Below, in pieces: positions 38,460 to 53,074 of a DNA stretch of 64,000 bases. The notes under the pieces are model-generated. The model made no database searches and was not told the DNA's origin. It saw nothing but the letters and a program-made list of their open reading frames with translations. Position 1 is the stretch's first letter. Every line of letters starts with the position of its first letter. The position numbers and the translations under genes are program-made. Source of the stretch: Megalopta genalis (Eukaryota > Arthropoda > Insecta > Hymenoptera > Halictidae); the NCBI RefSeq assembly GCF_051020955.1, contig NW_027476718.1:87873-151872 (forward strand), given 5' to 3'.

Positions 38460-41400
38460 TTGAAGCTAAATCAAGTATAACACAAGTATTTGAGCGTGAG
38501 CCATTTGTTTCGCATGGATTCGAAGATCAGCCTCCTACATCGCGTTTATTTGAAGCTAAATCATGTGTTTCGCATGGATTTGAAGCTAAGCCTTCTGCTT
38601 CGCATTGATTTGATACTAAACCATGTGTTTCGAAAGGATTTGAAGCTAAATCGTTTGTTTCGCCTGCATTTGAAGCTAACTCAAGTGTATCACAAGTATT
38701 TGAAGCTAAACCATTTGCTTCGCATGGATTCGAAGATCAGCCTTCTACTTCGCATTGATTTTAATCTAAATCATGTGTTTCGCATGGATTTGAAGCTAAC
38801 TCGTTTGTTTCGCATGCAGTTGAAGCTGAATCATGTATATCACAAGTATTTGAAGCTAAACTATTCGTTTCGCATGGATTTTCGAAGATAAGCCTTCCAC
38901 TTCGCATTGATTTGATGCTAAATCATGTGTTTCGCATGGATTTCAAGCCTAACTCGTTTGTTTCGCATGCTGTTGAAGCTAAATCATGTATATCACAAGT
39001 ATTTGAAGCTATATCATACGTTTCGCATGGATTCCAAGATAACCCTTCTAATTCGCATTGATTTGAATCTAAATCATGTGTTTCGCATGGATTTGAAGAT
39101 AACTCGTTTGTTTCGCATGCTGTTGAAGATAAATCATGTATGTCACAAGTATTTGAAGCTAAACCATTTGTTACGCATGGATTCGAAGATCAGCCTCCTA
39201 CATCGCGTTTATTTGAAGCTAAATCATGTGTTTCGCATGGATTTGAAGCTAAGCCTTCTGCTTCGCATTGATTTGATACTAAACCATGTGTTTCGAAAGG
39301 ATTTGAAGCGAAATCGTTTGTTTCGCCTGCAATTTGAAGCTAACTCAAGTGTATCACAAGTATTTGAAGCTAAACCATTTGCTTCGCATGGATTCGAAGA
39401 TCAGCCTTCTACTTCGCATTGATTTTAATCTAAATCATGTGTTTCGCATGGATTTGAAGCTAACGTGTTTGTTTCGCATGCAGTTGAAGCTAAATCAAGT
39501 ATAACACAAGTATTTGAGCTGTGAGCCATTTGTTTCGCATGGATTCGAAGATCAGCCTCCTACATGGCGTTTATTGAAGCTAAATCATGTGTTTCGCATG
39601 GATTTGAAGTTAAGCCTTCTGCTTCGCATTGATTTGATACTAAACCATGTGTTTCGAAAGGATTTGAAGCTAAATCGTTTGTTTCGCCTGCATTTGAAGC
39701 TAACTCAAGTGTATCACAAGTATTTGAAGCTAAACCATTTGCTTCGCATGGATTCGAAGATCAGCCTTCTACTTCGCATTGATTTTAATCTAAATCATGT
39801 GTTTCGCATGGATTTGAAGCTAACTCGTTTGTTTCGCATGCAGTTGAAGCTGAATCATGTATATCACAAGTATTTGAAGCTAAACTATTCGTTTCGCATG
39901 GATTCGAAGATAAGCCTTCCACTTCGCATTGATTTGATGCTAAATCACGTGTTTCGCATGGATTTCAAGCTAACTCGTTTGTTTCGCATGCTGTTGAAGC
40001 TAAATCATGTATATCACAAGTATTTGAAGCTATATCATACGTTTCGCATGGATTCCAAGATAACCCTTCTAATTCGCATTGATTTGAATCTAAATCATGT
40101 GTTTCGCATGGATTTGAAGATAACTCGTTTGTTTCGCATGCTGTTGAAGATAAATCATGTATGTCACAAGTATTTGAAGCTAAACCATTTGTTACGCATG
40201 GATTCGAAGATCAGCCTTCTACTTCGCATTGATTTGAAGCTAAATCATGTGTTTCGCATGGATTTGAATCTAACTCGTTTAATTCGCATGCTGTTGAAGC
40301 TAAATCATGTATATCACAAGTATAAGAAGATAAACCATTTGTTTCGCATTTATTCGAAGCTAAGCCTTCTACTTCGCATTGATTTGAGGCTAAATCATGT
40401 GTTTCGCTTCGTTTTGAAAATAACTCGTTTTTTTCGCATGCTGTTAAAGCTAAATCATGTATATCACAAGTATTTGAAGCTATATCATACGTTTCGCATG
40501 GATTCCAAGACAACCCTTCTAATTCGCATTGATTTGAAGCTAAATCATGTGTTTCGGCATGGATTTGAAGCTAACTCGTTTGTTTCGCATGCTGTTGAAG
40601 CTAAATCATGTAGATCACAAGTATTTGAAACTAAACCATTTGTTACGCATGGATTCGAAGATCAGCCTTCTACTTAGCATTGATTTGATGCTAAATCATG
40701 TGTTTCGCATGGATTTGAATCTAACTCGTTTTGTTTCGCATGCTGTTGAAGCTAAATCATGTATATCACAAGTATTTGAAGCTAAACATTTGCTTCGCAT
40801 GGATTCGAAGATCAGCCTTCTACTTCGCATTGATTTGAAGCTAAATCATGTGTTTCGCATGGATTTGAAGCTAACTCGTTTGCATCGCATGCTGTTGAAG
40901 CTAAATCATATATATCACAAGTATTTGAAGCTAAACCATTTGTTTCGCATTTATTCGAAGCTAAGCCTTCTACTTCGCATTGATTTGAGGCTAAATCATG
41001 TGTTTCGCTTGGTTTGAAGCTAACTCGTTTTTTTCGCATGCAGTTGTAGCTAAATCATGTATATCACAAGTATTTGAAGCTAAACCATTTGTTTCGCATG
41101 GATTCGAAGATAAGCCTTCTACTTCGCATTGATTTTAATCTAAATCATGTGTTTCGCATGGATTTAAATCTAACTCGTTTGTTTCGCATGCAGTTGAAGC
41201 TGAATCATGTATATCACAAGTATTTGAAGCTAAACTATTCGTTTCGCATGGATTCGAAGTTAACTCGTTTGTTTCGCATACAGTTGAAGCTAAATCACGT
41301 ATATCACAAGTATTTGCAGCTAAACCATTTGTTTCGCATCGATACGAAGGTAACCCTTCTACTTCGCATTGATTTGAAGCTAAATCATGTGTTTCGCATG

Positions 41401-42930
41401 GATTTGAAGCTAACTCGTTTATTTCGCATGCTGTTGAAGCTAAATCATGTAATCACAAGTATTTGCAGCTAAACCATTTGTTACGCATTTATTCGAAGAT
41501 CAGCCTTCTACTTCGCATTGATTTGAAGCTAAATCATGTGTTTCGCATGGATTTGAATCTAACTCGTTTATTTCGCATTCTGTTGAAGCTAAATCATGTA
41601 TATCACAAGTATAAGAAGCTAATCCGTTTGTTTCGCATGGATTCGAAGATAAGCCTCCTACTTCGCATTGATTTGAAGCTAAATCATGTGTTTCGCATGG
41701 ATTTGAAGCTAACTCGTTTGTTTCGCATGCAGTTGTAGCTAAATCATGTATATCACAAGTATTTGAAGCTAAACCATTTGTTTCGCATGGATTCGAAGAT
41801 AAGCCTTCTACTTCGCATTGATTTTAATCTAAATCATGTCTTTCGCATGGATTTAAAGCTAACTCGTTTTTTTTCGCATGCAGTTGAAGCAGAATCATGT
41901 ATATCACAAGTATTTGAAGCTAAACCATTTGTTTCGCATGGATTCGAAGATAAGCCTTCTACTTCGCATTGATTTTAATCTAAATCATGTGTTCGCATGG
42001 ATTTAAAGCTAACTCGTTTGTTTCGCATGCAGTTGAAGCTGAATCATGTATATCACAAGTATTTGAAGCTAAACTATTCGTTTCGCATGGATTCGAAGAT
42101 AAGTCTTCACTTCGCATTGATTTGATGCTAAATCATGTGTTTCGCAAGGATTTGAAGCTAACTCGTTTGTTTCGCATGCTGTTGAAGCTAACTCAAGTGT
42201 ATCAAAAGTATTTGAAGCTAAACAATTTGTTTCGCATGGATTCGAAGATAACCCTTCTACTTCGCATTGATTTGAAGCTAAATCATGTGTTTCGCATAGA
42301 TTTGAAGCTAACTCGTTTGTATCGCATGCAGTTGAAGCTAAATCATGTATATCACAAGTATTTGAAGCTAAACCATTTGATTCCTATGGTTTTGAAGCTA
42401 AGCTTTCTACTTCGCATAGATTTGAAGATAAATCATGTGTTTCGCTTGGATTTGAATATAAATCATTTGTTTCGCATGCTGTTGAAGCTAAATCATGTAT
42501 ATCACAAGTATTTGAAGCTAAACCATTTGCTTCGCATGGATTCGAAGATCAGCCTTCTACTTCGCATTGATTTGGTGCTAAATCATGTATATCACAAGTA
42601 TTTGAAGCTAACCATTTGTTTCGCATGCTGTTGAAGCTAAATCATGTATATCACAAGTATTTGAAGCTAAACCATTTGTTACGCATGGATTCGAAGATCA
42701 GCCTTCTACATCGCATTGATTTGAAGCTAAATCATGTGTTTCGCATGGATTTGAAGCTAACTCGTTTGTTTCGCATACAGTTGAAGCTAAATCACGTATA
42801 TCACAAGTATTTGCAGCTAAACCATTTGTTTCGCATCGATACGAAGATAACCCTTCTACTTCGCATTGATTTGAAGCTAAATCATGTGTTTCGCATGGAT
42901 TTGAATCTAACTCGTTTATTTCGCATGCTG
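38460..42930. repeat. 4.47-kb macro-unit K, copy 2
   Basis: This is the first half of a direct tandem duplication with 42,931-47,403, at offsets of 4,470-4,471. Both copies begin TTGAAGCTAAATCAAGTATA. It carries about a dozen private single- or double-base indels, mostly in short homopolymers, which distinguishes it from copies 1 and 4. Confidence 0.88.
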
Positions 42931-45900
42931 TTGAAGCTAAATCAAGTATAACACAAGTATTTGAGCGTGAGCCATTTGTTTCGCATGGATTCGAAAGATC
43001 AGCCTCCTACATCGCGTTTATTTGAAGCTAAATCATGTGTTTCGCATGGATTTGAAGCTAAGCCTTCTGCTTCGCATTGATTTGATACTAAACCATGTGT
43101 TTCGAAAGGATTTGAAGCTAAATCGTTTGTTTCGCCTGCATTTGAAGCTAACTCAAGTGTATCACAAGTATTTGAAGCTAAACCATTTGCTTCGCATGGA
43201 TTCGAAGATCAGCCTTCTACTTCGCATTGATTTTAATCTAAATCATGTGTTTTCGCATGGATTTGAAGCTAACTCGTTTGTTTCGCATGCAGTTGAAGCT
43301 GAATCATGTATATCACAAGTATTTGAAGCTAAACTATTCGTTTCGCATGGATTCGAAGATAAGCCTTCCACTTCGCATTGATTTGATGCTAAATCATGTG
43401 TTTCGCATGGATTTCAAGCTAACTCGTTTGTTTCGCATGCTGTTGAAGCTAAATCATGTATATCACAAGTATTTGAAGCTATATCATACGTTTCGCATGG
43501 ATTCCAAGATAACCCTTCTAATTCGCATTGATTTGAATCTAAATCATGTGTTTCGCATGGATTTGAAGATAACTCGTTTGTTTCGCATGCTGTTGAAGAT
43601 AAATCATGTATGTCACAAGTATTTGAAGCTAAACCATTTGTTACGCATGGATTCGAAGATCAGCCTCCTACATCGCGTTTATTTGAAGCTAAATCATGTG
43701 TTTCGCATGGATTTGAAGCTAAGCCTTCTGCTTCGCATTGATTTGATACTAAACCATGTGTTTCGAAAGGATTTTGAAGCGAAATCGTTTGTTTCGCCTG
43801 CAATTTGAAGCTAACTCAAGTGTATCACAAGTATTTGAAGCTAAACCATTTGCTTCGCATGGATTCGAAGATCAGCCTTCTACTTCGCATTGATTTTAAT
43901 CTAAATCATGTGTTTCGCATGGATTTGAAGCTAACGTGTTTGTTTCGCATGCAGTTGAAGCTAAATCAAGTATAACACAAGTATTTGAGCGTGAGCCATT
44001 TGTTTCGCATGGATTCGAAGATCAGCCTCCTACATGGCGTTTATTTGAAGCTAAATCATGTGTTTCGCATGGATTTGAAGTTAAGCCTTCTGCTTCGCAT
44101 TGATTTGATACTAAACCATGTGTTTCGAAAGGATTTGAAGCTAAATCGTTTGTTTCGCCTGCATTTGAAGCTAACTCAAGTGTATCACAAGTATTTGAAG
44201 CTAAACCATTTGCTTCGCATGGATTCGAAGATCAGCCTTCTACTTCGCATTGATTTTAATCTAAATCATGTGTTTCGCATGGATTTGAAGCTAACTCGTT
44301 TGTTTCGCATGCAGTTGAAGCTGAATCATGTATATCACAAGTATTTGAAGCTAAACTATTCGTTTCGCATGGATTCGAAGATAAGCCTTCCACTTCGCAT
44401 TGATTTGATGCTAAATCACGTGTTTCGCATGGATTTCAAGCTAACTCGTTTGTTTCGCATGCTGTTGAAGCTAAATCATGTATATCACAAGTATTTGAAG
44501 CTATATCATACGTTTCGCATGGATTCCAAGATAACCCTTCTAATTCGCATTGATTTGAATCTAAATCATGTGTTTCGCATGGATTTGAAGATAACTCGTT
44601 TGTTTCGCATGCTGTTGAAGATAAATCATGTATGTCACAAGTATTTGAAGCTAAACCATTTGTTACGCATGGATTCGAAGATCAGCCTCTACTTCGCATT
44701 GATTTGAAGCTAAATCATGTGTTTCGCATGGATTTGAATCTAACTCGTTTATTTCGCATGCTGTTGAAGCTAAATCATGTATATCACAAGTATAAGAAGA
44801 TAAACCATTTGTTTCGCATTTATTCGAAGCTAAGCCTTCTACTTCGCATTGATTTGAGGCTAAATCATGTGTTTCGCTTCGTTTTGAAAATAACTCGTTT
44901 TTTTCGCATGCTGTTAAAGCTAAATCATGTATATCACAAGTATTTGAAGCTATATCATACGTTTCGCATGGATTCCAAGACAACCCTTCTAATTCGCATT
45001 GATTTGAAGCTAAATCATGTGTTTCGCATGGATTTGAAGCTAACTCGTTTGTTTCGCATGCTGTTGAAGCTAAATCATGTAGATCACAAGTATTTGAAAC
45101 TAAACCATTTGTTACGCATGGATTCGAAGATCAGCCTTCTACTTAGCATTGATTTGATGCTAAATCATGTGTTTCGCATGGATTTGAATCTAACTCGTTT
45201 GTTTCGCATGCTGTTGAAGCTAAATCATGTATATCACAAGTATTTGAAGCTAAACCATTTGCTTCGCATGGATTCGAAGATCAGCCTTCTACTTCGCATT
45301 GATTTGAAGCTAAATCATGTGTTTCGCATGGATTTGAAGCTAACTCGTTTGCATCGCATGCTGTTGAAGCTAAAATCATATATATCACAAGTATTTGAAG
45401 CTAAACCATTTGTTTCGCATTTATTCGAAGCTAAGCCTTCTACTTCGCATTGATTTGAGGCTAAATCATGTGTTTCGCTTGGTTTTGAAGCTAACTCGTT
45501 TTTTTCGCATGCAGTTGTAGCTAAATCATGTATATCACAAGTATTTGAAGCTAAACCATTTGTTTCGCATGGATTCGAAGATAAGCCTTCTACTTCGCAT
45601 TGATTTTAATCTAAATCATGTGTTTCGCATGGATTTAAATCTAACTCGTTTGTTTCGCATGCAGTTGAAGCTGAATCATGTATATCACAAGTATTTGAAG
45701 CTAAACTATTCGTTTCGCATGGATTCGAAGTTAACTCGTTTGTTTCGCATACAGTTGAAGCTAAATCACGTATATCACAAGTATTTGCAGCTAAACCATT
45801 TGTTTCGCATCGATACGAAGGTAACCCTTCTACTTCGCATTGATTTGAAGCTAAATCATGTGTTTCGCATGGATTTGAAGCTAACTCGTTTATTTCGCAT

Positions 45901-46141
45901 GCTGTTGAAGCTAAATCATGTAATCACAAGTATTTGCAGCTAAAACCATTTGTTACGCATTTATTCGAAGATCAGCCTTCTACTTCGCATTGATTTGAAG
46001 CTAAATCATGTGTTTCGCATGGATTTGAATCTAACTCGTTTATTTCGCATTCTGTTGAAGCTAAATCATGTATATCACAAGTATAAGAAGCTAATCCGTT
46101 TGTTTCGCATGGATTCGAAGATAAGCCTCCTACTTCGCATG
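38879..46141. other. Cluster of private 1-2 nt indels (possible consensus errors)
   Basis: About 18 indels of one or two bases fall in 7.3 kb, mostly homopolymer-length changes. They lie at about 38,880, 38,948, 39,520, 39,574, 40,556, 40,731, 40,788, 41,868, 41,992, 42,108, 42,611, 42,994, 43,251, 43,774, 44,687, 45,374, 45,944 and 46,140. The matching positions in copies 1 and 4 of the K unit do not have them. Elsewhere such indels are few and mostly shared between copies. Confidence 0.75.
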
Positions 46142-47403
46142 ATTTGAAGCTAAATCATGTGTTTCGCATGGATTTGAAGCTAACTCGTTTGTTTCGCATG
46201 CAGTTGTAGCTAAATCATGTATATCACAAGTATTTGAAGCTAAACCATTTGTTTCGCATGGATTCGAAGATAAGCCTTCTACTTCGCATTGATTTTAATC
46301 TAAATCATGTCTTTCGCATGGATTTAAAGCTAACTCGTTTTTTTCGCATGCAGTTGAAGCAGAATCATGTATATCACAAGTATTTGAAGCTAAACCATTT
46401 GTTTCGCATGGATTCGAAGATAAGCCTTCTACTTCGCATTGATTTTAATCTAAATCATGTGTTTCGCATGGATTTAAAGCTAACTCGTTTGTTTCGCATG
46501 CAGTTGAAGCTGAATCATGTATATCACAAGTATTTGAAGCTAAACTATTCGTTTCGCATGGATTCGAAGATAAGTCTTCCACTTCGCATTGATTTGATGC
46601 TAAATCATGTGTTTCGCAAGGATTTGAAGCTAACTCGTTTGTTTCGCATGCTGTTGAAGCTAACTCAAGTGTATCAAAAGTATTTGAAGCTAAACAATTT
46701 GTTTCGCATGGATTCGAAGATAACCCTTCTACTTCGCATTGATTTGAAGCTAAATCATGTGTTTCGCATAGATTTGAAGCTAACTCGTTTGTATCGCATG
46801 CAGTTGAAGCTAAATCATGTATATCACAAGTATTTGAAGCTAAACCATTTGATTCCTATGGTTTTGAAGCTAAGCTTTCTACTTCGCATAGATTTGAAGA
46901 TAAATCATGTGTTTCGCTTGGATTTGAATATAAATCATTTGTTTCGCATGCTGTTGAAGCTAAATCATGTATATCACAAGTATTTGAAGCTAAACCATTT
47001 GCTTCGCATGGATTCGAAGATCAGCCTTCTACTTCGCATTGATTTGGTGCTAAATCATGTATATCACAAGTATTTGAAGCTAAACCATTTGTTTCGCATG
47101 CTGTTGAAGCTAAATCATGTATATCACAAGTATTTGAAGCTAAACCATTTGTTACGCATGGATTCGAAGATCAGCCTTCTACATCGCATTGATTTGAAGC
47201 TAAATCATGTGTTTCGCATGGATTTGAAGCTAACTCGTTTGTTTCGCATACAGTTGAAGCTAAATCACGTATATCACAAGTATTTGCAGCTAAACCATTT
47301 GTTTCGCATCGATACGAAGATAACCCTTCTACTTCGCATTGATTTGAAGCTAAATCATGTGTTTCGCATGGATTTGAATCTAACTCGTTTATTTCGCATG
47401 CTG
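42931..47403. repeat. 4.47-kb macro-unit K, copy 3
   Basis: This is the tandem neighbour of copy 2. Its junction joins a B-type monomer end (CGCATGCTG) to TTGAAGC. It also has private 1-nt indels, at about 42,994, 43,251, 43,774, 44,687, 45,374, 45,944 and 46,140. After 47,403 it continues along the lineage of 33,900-34,500 (offset 13,504). Confidence 0.88.
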
Positions 47404-48564
47404 TTGAAGCTAAATCATGTATATCACAAGTATAAGAAGCTATATCATACGTTTCGCATGGATTCCAAGATAACCCTTCTAATTCGCATTGATTTGAATC
47501 TAAATCATGTGTTTCGCATGGATTTGAAGCTAACTCGTTTATTTCGCATGCTGTTGAAGCTAAATCATGTAATCACAAGTATTTGCAGCTAAACCATTTG
47601 TTACGCATTTATTCGAAGATCAGCCTTCTACTTCGCATTGATTTGAAGCTAAATCATGTGTTTCGCATGGATTTGAAGCTAACTCGTTTGTTTCTCTTGC
47701 TGTTGAATGTAAATCATGTATATCACAAGTGTTTGAAGCTAAACCATTTGTTTCGCATGGATTCGAAGGTAAGCCTTCTTCTTCGCATTGATTTGAAGCT
47801 AAATCATGTCTATCGCTAGGATTTGAAGCTAAGTCGTTTGTTTCGCATACTGTTGAAGCTAAATCATGTATAACACAAGTATTTGAGCATGAGCCATTTG
47901 TTTCGCATGGATTCGAAGATCAGTCTCCTAATTTGCATTGATTTGAAGGTAAATCATGTCTTTTGCATGGATTTGAAGTTAAGCCTTCTGCTTCGCATTG
48001 ATTTGATACTAAACCATGTGTTTCGAAAGGATTTGAAGCTAAATCGTTTGTTTCGCCTGCATTTGAAGCTAACTCAAGTGTATCACAAGTATTTGAAGCT
48101 AAACCATTTGCTTCGCATGGATTCGAAGATCAGCCTTCTACTTCGCATTGATTTTAATCTAAATCATGTGTTTCGCATGGATTTGAAGCTAACTCGTTTG
48201 TTTCGCATGCAGTTGAAGCTGAATCATGTATATCACAAGTATTTGAAGCTAAACTATTCGTTTCGCATGGATTCGAAGATAAGCCTTCCACTTCGCATTG
48301 ATTTGATGCTAAATCATGTGTTTCGCATGGATTTCAAGCTAACTCGTTTGTTTCGCATGCTGTTGAAGCTAAATCATGTATATCACAAGTATTTGAAGCT
48401 ATATCATACGTTTCGCATGGATTCCAAGATATCCCTTCTAATTCGCATTGATTTGAATCTAAATCATGTGTTTCGCATGGATTTGAAGATAACTCGTTTG
48501 TTTCGCATGCTGTTGAAGATAAATCATGTATGTCACAAGTATTTGAAGCTAAACCATTTGTTAC
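47404..48564. repeat. Satellite linker with a family switch
   Basis: About 47,404-47,970 follows 33,900-34,466 at offset 13,504. At about 47,970 (CTTTTGCATGGATTTGAAG) the sequence changes to the 660-bp family. It holds nothing other than satellite monomers. Confidence 0.82.
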
Positions 48565-49901
48565 GCATGGATTCGAAGATCAGCCTCCTACATGGCGTTT
48601 ATTTGAAGCTAAATTATGTGTTTCGCATGGATTTGAAGTTAAGCCTTCTGCTTCGCATTGATTTGATACTAAACCATGTGTTTCGAAAGGATTTGAAGCT
48701 AAATCGTTTGTTTCGCCTGCATTTGAAGCTAACTCAAGTGTATCACAAGTATTTGAAGCTAAACCATTTGCTTCGCATGGATTCGAAGATCAGCCTTCTA
48801 CTTCGCATTGATTTTAATCTAAATCATGTGTTTCGCATGGATTTGAAGCTAACTCGTTTGTTTCGCATGCAGTTGAAGCTGAATCATGTATATCACAAGT
48901 ATTTGAAGCTAAACTATTCGTTTCGCATGGATTCGAAGATAAGCCTTCCACTTCGCATTGATTTGATGCTAAATCATGTGTTTCGCATGGATTTCAAGCT
49001 AACTCGTTTGTTTCGCATGCTGTTGAAGCTAAATCATGTATATCACAAGTATTTGAAGCTATATCATACGTTTCGCATGGATTCCAAGATAACCCTTCTA
49101 ATTCGCATTGATTTGAATCTAAATCATGTGTTTCGCATGGATTTGAAGATAACTCGTTTGTTTCGCATGCTGTTGAAGATAAATCATGTATGTCACAAGT
49201 ATTTGAAGCTAAACCATTTGTTACGCATGGATTCGAAGATCAGCCTTCTACTTAGCATTGATTTGATGCTAAATCATGTGTTTCGCATGGATTTCAAGTT
49301 AACTCGTCTGTTTCGCATGCTGTTGAAACTAAATCATGTATATCACAAGGATTTGAAGCTATATCATACGTTTCGCATGCATTCCAAGATAACCCTTCTA
49401 ATTCGCATTAATTTGAAGATAAATCATGTGTTTCGCTTGGATTTGAAGCTAACTCGTTTGTTTCGCATGCTGTTGAAGCTAAATCAAGTGTATCAAAAGT
49501 ATTTGAAGCTAAACCATTTGCTTCGCATGGATTCGAAGATCAGCCTTCTACTTCGCATTGATTTGAAGCTAAATCATGTCTTCCGCATGGATTTTAAACT
49601 AACCCGTTTGTATCGCATGCAGTTGAAGCTAAATCACGTACATCACAAGTATTTGAAGCTAAACTATTCGTTACGCATGGATTCGAATTTAACTCGTTTG
49701 TTTCGCATGCAGTTGAAGCTAAATCACGTATATCACAAGTATTTGCAGCTAAACCATTTGTTTCGCATGGATTCGAAGATAAGCCTTCTACTTCGCATTG
49801 ATTTTAATCTAAATCATGTGTTTCGCATGGATTTGAAGCTAACTCGTTTATTTCGCATGCTGTTGATGCTAAATCATGTAATCACACGTATTTGCAGCTA
49901 A
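47883..49901 (+). other. Second-longest open frame (672 codons), probably not a gene
   Basis: This is the same forward register and decapeptide type as 59,278-61,614. It spans the junction between two satellite families at about 47,970, so its two parts have different origins. It ends shortly after a C monomer with a 1-nt deletion (about 49,878), where the frame shifts and hits a stop. There is no promoter, splice or domain evidence. Confidence 0.83.
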
Positions 49902-52900
49902 ACCATTTGTTACGCATGGATTCGAAGATCAGCCTTCTACTTCGCATTGATTTGAAGCTAAATCATGTGTTTCGCATGGATTTGAATCTAACTCGTTTAT
50001 TTCGCATGCTGTTGAAGCTAAATCATGTATATCACAAGTATAAGAAGATAAACCATTTGTTTCGCATTTATTCGAAGCTAAGCCTTCTACTTCGCATTGA
50101 TTTGAGGCTAAAGCATGTGTTTCGCTTCGATTTGAAAATAACTCGTTTTTTTCGCATGCTGTTAAAGCTAAATCATGTATATCACAAGTATTTGAAGCTA
50201 TATCATACGTTTCGCATGGATTCCAAGACAACCCTTCTAATTCGCATTGATTTGAAGCTAAATCATGTGTTTCGCATGGATTTGAAGCTAACTCGTTTGT
50301 TTCGCATGCTGTTGAAGCTAAATCATGTAGATCACAAGTATTTGAAACTAAACCATTTGTTACGCATGGATTCGAAGATCAGCCTTCTACTTAGCATTGA
50401 TTTGATGCTAAATCATGTGTTTCGCATGGATTTGAATCTAACTCGTTTGTTTCGCATGCTGTTGAAGCTAAATCATGTATATCACAAGTATTTGAAGCTA
50501 AACCATTTGCTTCGCATGGATTCGAAGATCAGCCTTCTACTTCGCATTGATTTGAAGCTAAATCATGTGTTTCGCATGGATTTGAAGCTAACTCGTTTGC
50601 ATCACATGCTGTTGAAGCTAAATCATATATATCACAAGTATTTGAAGCTAAACCATTTGTTTCGCATTTATTCGAAGCTAAGCCTTCTACTTCGCATTGA
50701 TTTGAGGCTAAATCATGTGTTTCGCTTGGTTTTGAAGCTAACTCGTTTTTTTCGCATGCAGTTGTAGCTAAATCATGTATATCACAAGTATTTGAAGCTA
50801 AACCATTTGTTTCGCATGGATTCGAAGATAAGCCTTCTACTTCGCATTGATTTTAATCTAAATCATGTGTTTCGCATGGATTTAAATCTAACTCGTTTGT
50901 TTCGCATGCAGTTGAAGCTGAATCATGTATATCACAAGTATTTGAAGCTAAACTATTCGTTTCGCATGGATTCGAAGTTAACTCGTTTGTTTCGCATACA
51001 GTTGAAGCTAAATCACGTATATCACAAGTATTTGCAGCTAAACCATTTGTTTCGCATCGATACGAAGATAACCCTTCTACTTCGCATTGATTTGAAGCTA
51101 AATCATGTGTTTCGCATGGATTTGAATCTAACTCGTTTATTTCGCATGCTGTTGAAGCTAAATCATGTATATCACAAGTATAAGAAGCTATATCATACGT
51201 TTCGCATGGATTCCAAGATAACCCTTCTAATTCGCATTGATTTGAATCTAAATCATGTGTTTCGCATGGATTTGAAGCTAACTCGTTTATTTCGCATGCT
51301 GTTGAAGCTAAATCATGTAATCACAAGTATTTGCAGCTAAACCATTTGTTACGCATTTATTCGAAGATCAGCCTTCTACTTCGCATTGATTTGAAGCTAA
51401 ATCATGTGTTTCGCATGGATTTGAATCTAACTCGTTTATTTCGCATTCTGTTGAAGCTAAATCATGTATATCACAAGTATAAGAAGCTAATCCGTTTGTT
51501 TCGCATGGATTCGAAGATAAGCCTCCTACTTCGCATTGATTTGAAGCTAAATCATGTGTTTCGCATGGATTTGAAGCTAACTCGTTTGTTTCGCATGCAG
51601 TTGTAGCTAAATCATGTATATCACAAGTATTTGAAGCTAAACCATTTGTTTCGCATGGATTCGAAGATAAGCCTTCTACTTCGCATTGATTTTAATCTAA
51701 ATCATGTCTTTCGCATGGATTTAAAGCTAACTCGTTTTTTTCGCATGCAGTTGAAGCAGAATCATGTATATCACAAGTATTTGAAGCTAAACCATTTGTT
51801 TCGCATGGATTCGAAGATAAGCCTTCTACTTCGCATTGATTTTAATCTAAATCATGTGTTTCGCATGGATTTAAAGCTAACTCGTTTGTTTCGCATGCAG
51901 TTGAAGCTGAATCATGTATATCACAAGTATTTGAAGCTAAACTATTCGTTTCGCATGGATTCGAAGATAAGTCTTCCACTTCGCATTGATTTGATGCTAA
52001 ATCATGTGTTTCGCAAGGATTTGAAGCTAACTCGTTTGTTTCGCATGCTGTTGAAGCTAACTCAAGTGTATCAAAAGTATTTGAAGCTAAACAATTTGTT
52101 TCGCATGGATTCGAAGATAACCCTTCTACTTCGCATTGATTTGAAGCTAAATCATGTGTTTCGCATAGATTTGAAGCTAACTCGTTTGTATCGCATGCAG
52201 TTGAAGCTAAATCATGTATATCACATGTATTTGAAGCTAAACCATTTGATTCCTATGGTTTTGAAGCTAAGCTTTCTACTTCGCATAGATTTGAAGATAA
52301 ATCATGTGTTTCGCTTGGATTTGAATATAAATCATTTGTTTCGCATGCTGTTGAAGCTAAATCATGTATATCACAAGTATTTGAAGCTAAACCATTTGCT
52401 TCGCATGGATTCGAAGATCAGCCTTCTACTTCGCATTGATTTGGTGCTAAATCATGTATATCACAAGTATTTGAAGCTAAACCATTTGTTTCGCATGCTG
52501 TTGAAGCTAAATCATGTATATCACAAGTATTTGAAGCTAAACCATTTGTTACGCATGGATTCGAAGATCAGCCTTCTACTTCGCATTGATTTGAAGCTAA
52601 ATCATGTGTTTCGCATGGATTTGAAGCTAACTCGTTTGTTTCGCATACAGTTGAAGCTAAATCACGTATATCACAAGTATTTGCAGCTAAACCATTTGTT
52701 TCGCATCGATACGAAGATAACCCTTCTACTTCGCATTGATTTGAAGCTAAATCATGTGTTTCGCATGGATTTGAATCAAACTCGTTTATTTCGCATGCTG
52801 TTGAAGCTAAATCATGTATATCACAAGTATAAGAAGCTATATCATACGTTTCGCATGGATTCCAAGATAACCCTTCTAATTCGCATTGATTTGAATCTAA

Positions 52901-53074
52901 ATCATGTGTTTCGCATGGATTTGAAGCTAACTCGTTTATTTCGCATGCTGTTGAAGCTAAATCATGTAATCACAAGTATTTGCAGCTAAACCATTTGTTA
53001 CGCATTTATTCGAAGATCAGCCTTCTACTTCGCATTGATTTGAAGCTAAATCATGTGTTTCGCATGGATTTGAA
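48565..53074. repeat. 4.5-kb macro-unit K, copy 4
   Basis: This is the best-preserved copy of the K unit and the counterpart of 29,669-34,173. It lacks the single-base losses of copy 1 and the private indels of copies 2 and 3. The match ends where copy 1 reads GATTTGAAGC and this copy reads GATTTGAATC. Confidence 0.87.

Noticed and set aside
29464..43802. CTGCAATTTGAAG insertion (29,461, 39,331, 43,801) as another private consensus error
   Set aside because: The same extra A is shared by three related copies, so it is inherited and does not belong with the private indel cluster.
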